A stretch of DNA of 24,978 nt. Origin: a virus. Under the pieces are notes generated by a model. The model saw only the letters and a list, made by a program, of their open reading frames with translations. It was not told the DNA's origin and searched no databases. The position numbers were made by a program, and so were the translations under genes. Positions 9,695-17,100 of this stretch are shown one piece after another (position 1 is the first letter of the stretch; the number at the start of each line of letters is the position of its first letter). Location: the IMG/VR virus record IMGVR_UViG_3300017917_001775, positions 1-24,978 of that record. One strand, 5' to 3'.

Positions 9695-10795
9695 TCATAG
9701 ACGAGGGGGTGCCTTAAATCTAGGATTGATTCCAGCGACTGGGGGTTGCTCAAAGATTCTCTCGGCCGCTTGAGGATTGATCCTCTGAACCTTTTCACTC
9801 AACTCCGGAATCCCATCGACTAAGCGAGTCCCGCCTTGAATCACAGGTGAAAGAGGTTGCTGTCCCATGTCAACCAAAGCAGCCGACTCCATAGCCTCAA
9901 TCTCTTGAGCTCGTTTCAAAGCCGCTGGAGTCGCTGGGATAACGGGCCTAGCTTGCATCGAAAGCGGAGGTTGTGCTGATTGAATCGCCTGTTGTGTCAC
10001 AACTGGCTGAGGTACCGGAGTCGAAGATTGATTTAGTGGCCTCCGACTTCGCATTAGTGCTTCTGGGTCAGATTGTTGGGACTCAGAAGAAAGATTCGGT
10101 CGGGCAGGTCGCGTCACGGGCACTTCAATTTGAGTCGCCGGAGTCAGCTCTGGTTCCACTGTTACTTCAGCAGAAACCTGGGAAAGCTTTTGGTCAACAT
10201 CCTTTAACTCATCCTTAGAAGATTTCGAAATGTAGCCAACTTCGTCCAGGATTCGACCCACCAGCTCAAAAGGAACCTGACCTTCAATCTCTTTTGCCTC
10301 AACCAAGAGCCTACGGTACCTCTCTTCAGGAGTCTCATCTGGAATAGTAAACTCGACTCCCTCCGTAGCAGCCTGCTCAGACTTTGCTACAACATCATTA
10401 AATTTTCGAAACGCAGTATCAACAGCCTCCCGACTCCAGGTAGCTAACACATAATCTGATACAAACTGATGCCTTTCCAAAGAAACAGTTTTGGCAGCAA
10501 GACGACCAGTATTAGGATCAGGCTCCTCTATGTCCACCTCTACAAAGTCATACTCTCTCAGGCTTTCACCGTTGATCTCGCAAATGGATCGAGACAGGTG
10601 TTCTCTCTTGAAGGCATTTATGTACTGTAAGTCCTCAAACTCCTGTGCTGCCTGAGTAGCTGCTTCATACTCTTCAGGCCGGAGACTTCGGACAACGATA
10701 TCACACCCCGTAACCCGGAATGGGATCTCGACTTCGCCAACACGCTGAGCCTTCTTAAGGGCCTCAGTAATTTTTTTTGCTTGCAACTTTGCCAT
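9695..10795 (-). CDS. Probable tail assembly chaperone with long Gln/Pro-rich tail
   Basis: 366 residues from ATG at 10795. AGGTG lies six bases before this ATG; a GTG two codons upstream (10801) would have its Shine-Dalgarno too close, so I prefer the ATG. The N-terminal half (about 20-200) begins with IPFRVTGCDIVVRSLRPEEY, followed by EINGESLREYDF, a pattern seen in small tail chaperones (gpG/XkdN-like), which bind the tape measure during tube assembly. From about residue 205 the protein is low complexity, rich in Pro, Gln, Ser and Val. An A8 run occurs at codons 6-9 (10771-10778). The gene is separated by a long leader from the tube gene and by eight bases from the next gene. The chaperone role is inferred from position and N-terminal pattern. 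Confidence 0.55.
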   Translation of the reverse strand: MAKLQAKKITEALKKAQRVGEVEIPFRVTGCDIVVRSLRPEEYEAATQAAQEFEDLQYINAFKREHLSRSICEINGESLREYDFVEVDIEEPDPNTGRLAAKTVSLERHQFVSDYVLATWSREAVDTAFRKFNDVVAKSEQAATEGVEFTIPDETPEERYRRLLVEAKEIEGQVPFELVGRILDEVGYISKSSKDELKDVDQKLSQVSAEVTVEPELTPATQIEVPVTRPARPNLSSESQQSDPEALMRSRRPLNQSSTPVPQPVVTQQAIQSAQPPLSMQARPVIPATPAALKRAQEIEAMESAALVDMGQQPLSPVIQGGTRLVDGIPELSEKVQRINPQAAERIFEQPPVAGINPRFKAPPRL

Positions 10796-11017
10796 TCTCA
10801 CACCTACCAGTTTGAGGTTACGGTGAGAGAAGGACAGCGGTGGACGTCAAAGAAGGGGTATACATATACATCCCATCTAGTTCGGAGATCCGATCTAGCC
10901 TCCAAAAGGAGTACAGGGGAAATTCAGTCTAGATCTAATCTGGTACTTCTACATCTACATCCGTTGCCGCATGTCCAATCTCATCTATGGCCCCAACAGG
11001 GACCTAAGCTTCAGTCG
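10796..11017 (-). promoter_or_regulatory. Structured leader between tube and chaperone genes
   Basis: This 222-base gap is unusual in such a compact cluster and holds no credible gene. On the minus strand the tube stop is followed by a 6-bp hairpin (10989-10994 with 10999-11004, loop of four, one G-U pair), which lacks a following T-run, so it is not a standard terminator. A second hairpin (10877-10885 with 10890-10898, one T-T mismatch) lies nearer the chaperone gene, followed by a TATATGTATAC stretch near 10857-10872. The likely meaning is a transcription start or processing zone that resets expression of the tape-measure operon. No convincing -35/-10 pair was found. Confidence 0.35.
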
Positions 11018-11740
11018 TTACCCAACAGTAGTGTTCGGCTGGGCTCCCCCAGAGAATCGAAGAGAATATCCACCACCAGCAGTCCCACCACCACCGGGTG
11101 ACAACCCGGTATCGATAAATTCACCGTACGTCGAAAACCCATCGATGACATCTGTAACGGTCACAGAACTGTTCTCTGCCACAATAGCAGCATCACTGGT
11201 AAACGAAGCACTATAGCTATTGAGCCAGCACCCCTCAAAAAATGTGAAGAGTGCCTTAACATCACTCGTATACATATTTGGGGTGCCCTGAGGTTGTTGA
11301 ACAGCTCTCTTGATGTTCTTCGCGTCGATTCCAATGGTATCTTCCTTTGAGGATATCTCAGAAAATACCAGCTCTTGCTTGATGTCAAAAGGCCAACGAT
11401 GGTGCCGTAGACTCCTGACTAAACCCTCAACGCCACCTTTATACCCCAGAACCTGAAACATATTCACGGTGTACAAAAGGGTCCGGTTAACAGTCAGAGC
11501 CATAGGCTCCGTTACGCCAGGAACCAACTCAGCAATAGTGTCTCCGAAGCCGACTCCACGAACCGGGTCAATAGCCCTCGACTCATCGAAGCCAAATTCA
11601 GACAAGACACCAATCTGCTGAAACTTGTTCTTCCCAACCATGTAACCGTAAACCTTGTTCTTTTGGCTCACAGCAACACGGGTGTTTGGGGCCGTCCCCA
11701 TCCGGTAAATGTAAGTATTGAGTTCCCTAGGGTTTCCCAT
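11018..11740 (-). CDS. Tail tube protein
   Basis: 240 residues; ATG at 11740 with AAGGAG eight bases upstream. The sequence is beta-rich, with the segment GVLSEFGFDESRAIDPVRG near 44-62, GDTIAELVPG near 66-75, followed by a VNRTLLY strand. This gp19-like pattern, with residues that match other contractile-phage tube proteins, fits the length usual for them (about 150-250 residues). The C-terminus (about 215-240) is Gly/Ser rich and probably flexible. Tube subunits stack as hexamers inside the sheath. In most contractile phages the tube gene directly follows the sheath gene; here about 8.6 kb of other genes separate them. The tube assignment is from the sequence pattern plus downstream chaperone and tape measure genes. 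Confidence 0.82.
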   Translation of the reverse strand: MGNPRELNTYIYRMGTAPNTRVAVSQKNKVYGYMVGKNKFQQIGVLSEFGFDESRAIDPVRGVGFGDTIAELVPGVTEPMALTVNRTLLYTVNMFQVLGYKGGVEGLVRSLRHHRWPFDIKQELVFSEISSKEDTIGIDAKNIKRAVQQPQGTPNMYTSDVKALFTFFEGCWLNSYSASFTSDAAIVAENSSVTVTDVIDGFSTYGEFIDTGLSPGGGGTAGGGYSLRFSGGAQPNTTVG

Positions 11741-11756
11741 CGGTTAGGCTCCTTGG

Positions 11757-13022
11757 TCAGGCGGCGAAATGAGAGTGAACCTTATCTGCCAATTGTGCTA
11801 GCTTTGCGAATTCTGAACAAATAGAAGGATCGGTGAGGTCAGCTGCCTCAATCAGAGAAGAAAGCTTAATAGAGAGTGTATTCAGGTCCTTTTTGGCAAC
11901 CTGAGTTCCAGGACGCTCACTGGCCTCAACTACCCTAAGGGCACACTCAACCTTCGCCATAACCGAATGTGCAAGAGCTTCGTTGATTGTCAGAGAGGAA
12001 AGTCGAAGAGAGGCTTCCTTGTCTTGCCCTTCTTGATCTTGCTCACCCTTCTCTTGCTCGCCCTGGTCTTGGGCCTGCTTTTCTTGAACCTGATCTTGCT
12101 GACTCTGGCTTTGATCAGAAGCAATCTTCAGGTGATCATACTCACCCTCTTCTATCCGCTTCTTTTCGCTATTGGCGATGTCCTTCGCTAACCCCTCCCG
12201 GAGCTGCTTAGAAAACATGTCCTTAACATCTCCACCAAACTCACGAACATACATCTTTGCACCTTCGTCAACCCAATAAAGCCAAAGCTTTGAGGCCGAA
12301 GAAGGGTCATACTTTCCGTCTTTGACTTTTCGAAGAATGCTCTTGAGGATATCCTGCTTTTGCCTATTAAGCTTGGACTCATTCTCCATGTAGATCCCAA
12401 GCTCCTTCTTCGCATCCTCATCAACGGCCGCTGTTTTTCCAGTCACCGTCTCGCTAAGACTTGCCGCAAGAGCACGTAGAGCCTCTACCTCTTCACGCGA
12501 CGCAAACCCAGTCTTACCAATAGCCTCTAAGCTAGCTTCAATCGAAGCTAGCTTAGAAGTAAGACCTTCTTCAGGCAAGGTAACTAGACGGCACAGGGAA
12601 GCCGTCAATTGTCTTAGACGGGCAGTCTTTTGCTCGTCCTGCTGCCCTTGCTCAGCCTCTTGCTGGAGTGCAGCAACGTGACTTTCAATTTCATCCATGT
12701 GGGTATAGATTGCCTGGACAGGGTTCATTCTGGCGCCTCGAAATTGTTGACGAGAAACAGCCGGGATAAACGGATCACCATGCCCGGCCCATCGTGCTCG
12801 GCGAGGCTGTAACAGCCCCTCCAGAGCTTGTAAGTCTACTCTGAGTGTTGCTGAGCCCTTATTCAGGAAAGCGTCAAGGGCCTTCCGACATTCAACCACA
12901 CTAGAAACCAGATCAGTTACCAGCCTCAGAACCGAAACCGACCCTAGATTGAGCTGACGCCCATCGGGAAGGTCCACATAATTCCGGAATCCATCGGTCG
13001 AAACTGTAATGAGAGTAGCCAT
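11757..13022 (-). CDS. Charged protein of unknown function with Gln/Asp/Glu-rich stretch
   Basis: 421 residues, not recognised. The N-terminus (1-100) looks folded, with a strand-like start (VSTDGFRNYVDLPDGRQLNL) and HGDPFIPAVSRQQFRGARMN near 81-100. Residues 105-200 are helical and Gln/Glu/Ala rich. Residues about 232-300 form another compact-looking segment (KYDPSSASKLWLYWVDEG and following). Residues 303-336 are almost only Gln, Asp, Glu, Lys and Gly, and the last 80 residues are helical. AGGAG sits directly against the ATG with no spacer, and a hairpin covers the start (see 13021-13039); an in-frame TAG two codons upstream rules out a longer N-terminus. It lies 16 bases before the tube gene, so a virion or assembly role is possible but unproven. 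Confidence 0.75.
   Translation of the reverse strand: MATLITVSTDGFRNYVDLPDGRQLNLGSVSVLRLVTDLVSSVVECRKALDAFLNKGSATLRVDLQALEGLLQPRRARWAGHGDPFIPAVSRQQFRGARMNPVQAIYTHMDEIESHVAALQQEAEQGQQDEQKTARLRQLTASLCRLVTLPEEGLTSKLASIEASLEAIGKTGFASREEVEALRALAASLSETVTGKTAAVDEDAKKELGIYMENESKLNRQKQDILKSILRKVKDGKYDPSSASKLWLYWVDEGAKMYVREFGGDVKDMFSKQLREGLAKDIANSEKKRIEEGEYDHLKIASDQSQSQQDQVQEKQAQDQGEQEKGEQDQEGQDKEASLRLSSLTINEALAHSVMAKVECALRVVEASERPGTQVAKKDLNTLSIKLSSLIEAADLTDPSICSEFAKLAQLADKVHSHFAA
12526..12557. repeat. Perfect 14-bp inverted repeat inside the 421-residue gene
   Basis: TCTAAGCTAGCTTC (12526-12539) and its exact reverse complement (12544-12557) are separated by the four bases AATC. In the minus-strand mRNA this would be a very stable stem with a tetraloop, in frame, encoding SKLASIEASLE. 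It may be a translation or mRNA-stability element or a site bound as DNA; a codon-level coincidence is possible because the peptide is itself near-repetitive. Confidence 0.8.
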
Positions 13023-13039
13023 CTCCTAGAACAGGAGAT
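13021..13039 (-). promoter_or_regulatory. Short hairpin over the start of the 421-residue gene
   Basis: ATCTCC (13021-13026) pairs with GGAGAT (13034-13039) across seven bases. On the minus-strand mRNA the 3' arm is GGAGAT, containing the only Shine-Dalgarno and the first bases of the ATG at 13022, so the start would be hidden when the stem forms. The stem is only six pairs and may melt easily. Confidence 0.4.
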
Positions 13040-13054
13040 TTGACAACAAGATTC

Positions 13055-13243
13055 CTAACCCCAATCGTCGTCCCCACCCTCACAAAAAACAGGAGGAGGG
13101 CACGGAATGGTATCCCGCAAAAACCAGGGACTTACAGGAGAAGTAGATGCCCCAAGTACAACTTGAGTCTCCCTGTCTCCTGAAATTGAAGTATCCTCGT
13201 CCAACTTCTCCGGCAGTCCTTCAGAAATAGGAGTATACAACAT
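13055..13243 (-). CDS. Small hypothetical protein (62 residues)
   Basis: ATG at 13243 is preceded by GAGGTGA with a four-base gap, a strong ribosome-binding site, and the gene fits neatly between neighbours (15 bases after the previous stop, 32 bases before the next start), so I regard it as real. The protein is acidic, with Pro-rich and Asp-rich parts and two cysteines (IPCPPPVFCEGGDDDWG at the end). No membrane segment, signal peptide or known motif is visible, and I do not recognise it. Confidence 0.65.
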   Translation of the reverse strand: MLYTPISEGLPEKLDEDTSISGDRETQVVLGASTSPVSPWFLRDTIPCPPPVFCEGGDDDWG

Positions 13244-13258
13244 GATGTCACCTCGCAG

Positions 13259-14110
13259 CTAAACACGCAAAAAAACTTCTAACAAGTAGGAAGGTGTAAT
13301 CGACGTTCCCATCAGTGGACTTCTTATATAGTTTTCGTCAAGGGTCCACTCAGATCCCCCTCCAGAAAGCTTCTCCAAATCATTTAAGAACACAATAGCA
13401 TTCCTCATTCCAGGCCAAGAACGCTCATGTTTTCTCGAAGCCAAAACAACCCGATTCCCCTTATTATCAGGACCAAGCAATATCCCACGTAAGTGGCCCA
13501 TCCGGAATAAAACCTCCCAAGCCTCTACCGACGGAGATTCTGTTTCGGCTAGCACAAAACTATTAGAGCCTATGTCAAGTACTCGGACCTCAGGCAATTT
13601 GTAACCAAGGTCAGGAAGTACTCCATCAACCAGAAACTCTCGAATCCATTGGGCCCCCATTGCGATCCGCTCCCCGCGCTCCCGCTTAGACAAACCGGAG
13701 TGGATAAACTTGTCAAACGAACGAAGAAACGCTGCAAGCCTCGGCTCAACATGAGCAAGCATAGGTGGACCCCACCTATGATAAAGATCCACGCTAGCTA
13801 CAAATCCAGTCGTCGCCGAAATAAGCGGCAACTCGCGATGCATGAATAAAGCTATCGCCAAAAGCGTATCCGGACCCCGAACATCCCGTGTCGCGAACAC
13901 AAGGGGTAAGGAAGTTCCGAGAAGAAGATCCTCGTAAAACCTAGTCAATGCCCCAGGATCACTAACACTGAAGCCGTCCCCGTGATGCTCATATACACCA
14001 GGCCCAAGCTGATCAGGAGAGGCTCCGGTCTCAAAGCAAAGGGCTCCCTCCACTATGGTAGGGAGCCCTGGGTCAAGGAGAACCTGAAACTGAAGCTCCG
14101 ACACTTTCAT
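13259..14110 (-). CDS. Hypothetical protein, weak DHH-phosphoesterase-like features
   Basis: 283 residues; the ATG at 14110 lies 17 bases after the helicase stop, without a clear Shine-Dalgarno. The N-terminal 120 residues contain YEHHGDG (40-46), then FATRDVRGPDTLLAIAL (72-88) and ISATTGFVASVDL (97-109). This resembles the order of a DHH-type motif followed by the Gly/Asp motif of DHH phosphoesterases, which use such residues to bind manganese, but Glu replaces the first Asp and the earlier N-terminal Asp motif is not obvious. The C-terminal 150 residues are not recognised. It could equally be a phage-specific family. Its position suggests membership in the helicase/J-protein block. Confidence 0.7.
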   Translation of the reverse strand: MKVSELQFQVLLDPGLPTIVEGALCFETGASPDQLGPGVYEHHGDGFSVSDPGALTRFYEDLLLGTSLPLVFATRDVRGPDTLLAIALFMHRELPLISATTGFVASVDLYHRWGPPMLAHVEPRLAAFLRSFDKFIHSGLSKRERGERIAMGAQWIREFLVDGVLPDLGYKLPEVRVLDIGSNSFVLAETESPSVEAWEVLFRMGHLRGILLGPDNKGNRVVLASRKHERSWPGMRNAIVFLNDLEKLSGGGSEWTLDENYIRSPLMGTSITPSYLLEVFLRV

Positions 14111-14127
14111 GGTCGGAGTCTACACCG

Positions 14128-17100
14128 CTAACGCCGATAATCGTAATTGCAGGGGCAAGTTACCCCCCCATCAGCCTTACAGCCTTCTCCTTCCTTGCAC
14201 TCACCCTCACAAGCTATACTCTCTTTGCACGCACCCTCACAGTCACACTCCCCGAGGTACTCATCGGATGCCTCTTTTTTGATATCGTATGCAAAAGCAA
14301 TTAGAGTACTGGCAAAAGCCCCAGATCCAGATCGGGCCGTCTTATCAAACTCCGCAAAGGGATCCTCCGGGCTAGATTCCAGTGCAAGCTCCTGTTTCGG
14401 GTCAGCTATAGCCAACTCCTCTTCATTTTTTCCAACAGGTTGCTCGGGACCCTTCTCCCCAACTATCGGAATGCACGCCTCTCCGATAAACCGAGAGACC
14501 GGGGCCGGTTTTCCGAGATAGTTTTTCTGAGGCGCCATTACTGTCACGGATTGCTCCGCACGAGTAATAGCAACATAAGCGAGACGACGTTCTTCGTCGA
14601 ATGCTGTTACATCACCCTCCGCCTCTTTTTCCGCAGTACGGAAGTTGGGGAAAATTCCACCAGACATACAGACATAGCAATGCTTCGCCTGAAGCCCCTT
14701 CCAACCATGAACAGTGCCAACAAGAACAGCAGGCTCTTTCCAATCTTCTTTCTTCTCGGGAGTCTCTTTTTGGGCTTTTTCGTTAGCTGCCTTCATCTTC
14801 TGAACAAAACCCAAAAGATTCCCAGGGTCCTTAAAGTTTTCAGCCATAATCATCAGTGGATTGAGTGGTGCCATAGCAGCATTACGCAGGGCCTCTGCTC
14901 CACCTACACCTTCCTCTTCGACAAGCTCATCCTCGTCCACTAACTTGATCAGGGACTCCTCAAAAGTTCCCTTAATGCCCTTGACACCAAGGATTGCTCG
15001 AATGAGAGAGGGGGAATCCATGCCACCCGAAATTCGAATGGTACGGATTACGTTTGCATACTCCATTACCCGCTTGTTAAGCCAATCAACGCTACCAAAG
15101 TATACCTGGCCCCCGCTCATAATATAGTCAAGGTAGTTCTTTCCACGAGCATTACGGGCAAGGTTCTCTGCAAATCCCTTATTTAGACCGAACCCAGGAG
15201 TCATGTGTGCATCAATGAGCGCCTCATTAATCTCGGAATCGCTCCCACCCACGATAAGGCGCATCCAAGCCGTAAGTGCCCTAACGAGAGGCTTACCAAA
15301 GTACCCACCCGAAGACTTGGTCAAGAGACGATAAGGGATTCCACGGGCCAAGAGAGCCAAGGTATATGCATCGTGCTCCGCATTGTTTCGCACAAGAATT
15401 CCAAAGTCCTTCGGGCTATCACCGGAATCAATTGCGTCCTTGATCTCCTGTGCCACCATGTTCGCGGCATCTTCATGTGTAGCAGCACTCTTGGATCGAA
15501 TTGAGCCCATACCCTTTAGTTCTACATCAGCCTCACAGACCATCGGGATTTGTCGATCACCGTTGTGGGCAATGAGCTTGTTCGCTGCATCCACAATAGC
15601 CTTCCCAGAACGGAAGTTCAAGGTCATCAACTTGGTCTGAAATCCCTCTTTCTTTGACAAGTCCACGTAATTCTTAGGCTTCGCTCCTCTGAAGGCGTAG
15701 ATGCTATTATGACTGAGGATCCCACCTCCGAAAAAGTTAGACGCCTCAGTCACATCAAGATCTAAAAATGTGCCCTCTACCTTTTCCACAGAAATGATAG
15801 CTTCATGTATCAAGTTTGACCCTTCCAGGACTGGCACTTTCATCCCAGGAAACAAAGCCGAGGCAGTAAGGAGATTCAGAGGCCCCTCAGCCGTTGAAAG
15901 GCGACGAGCAAGATTTGCCTTCGTGGCTTCTTGAAGCGCTTCAGCGAAAACGAGACCCTCTCTATAATTCCCGAACCACTTCCGGATCCTCTTTGTACCC
16001 TTTGAGGTATTAGCAACCTTGTAACTCTGAGTAACCTCATCCAAGTCATCTCCCATCCATTCCAAAGTCACCTGTGTTCCGGTAGGACTATGGGCAATCA
16101 TCTGAATGGTGCGACGGATCCTCCCATGCTTGGAGTAAGATCTTGACATCCAATGAGGAAGATTGAACGAAAGGTGCTTGCTCTGAAGGATTTTCAGGCC
16201 GTTCTCGCCAAACTCAGAAAACAAACTTGTAATCCTGCTCTGATTCAGCCCACGATGCTCACCTTCAAAACATGAAGTGGGAACCCCATATTTCAAAGAA
16301 TAAGATTCCTCAGCTAACAAGGCTTCTTCTCGGTCGTTACAGACTTCAAGAACCCAAAGCCTTTCAGCTTTCTCCAAAAAGGCTCGACCACCAAATCGAT
16401 TGAGGTAGTCTTCCTCACCTCCAGACTTGTTAGTTACTCCAACACGGAATCCCATGTCTCGACGGTACATTAGGTACACAATCATCTGATCACCCTCAAG
16501 CTGAAGGTCATCAGCCCAAATCTTGTGATTTGGAGACATAGTTAGAGTTTTTCCACTCTCCGTCGTAATCCTGTAACCCCAAGTCCAAGAGGAAGGGTTT
16601 ATGTGAACTACTTGGGGCCTAAGCTCCCCGTTTCTAAAGGATAAGACCTGATCTCCATCACGGAGAAGAGAAGCTTCTTTCGTCCCATCTGGGGTGGAAA
16701 TAAGAGTGTCACTAGAAACACATTGTTTATCGTCCCCTATAAATGCGAGCAAATCAGCTTTCTCCCCGAGGATCTGAAACATTTCAAATTGTATTTCGTT
16801 GAGATCCTGAGCCTCGTCCACCATAAGGGCTTTGAAGCGGCGCTGCTCAGCAGCACGAGCAGCCGGGTCCTCCTTGAGAATCTGAAGGGCCACTGTGAGC
16901 TGATCGGTATAGTCCATACAAGGGCCAAAGACCTTATCATTTTTCTTCAGCCACTCATAGGCCCCATACAAGGACGAAATACAATCATCTCCACGTTCAG
17001 ATCTCACCTGATCCACGGACTGCCCAGAATTCTTGAAGTTGTCCACCAAGAGGAGAGCTTGCTTCTCACTCAGAGGTTTTCCATTTTCATCAGCAACTGG

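Noticed and set aside
10771-10778. A8 run as a programmed frameshift site in the first chaperone gene
   Set aside because: It is at codons 6-9, not near the gene end, and the next gene has its own ribosome-binding site, so a frameshift product makes no sense here.
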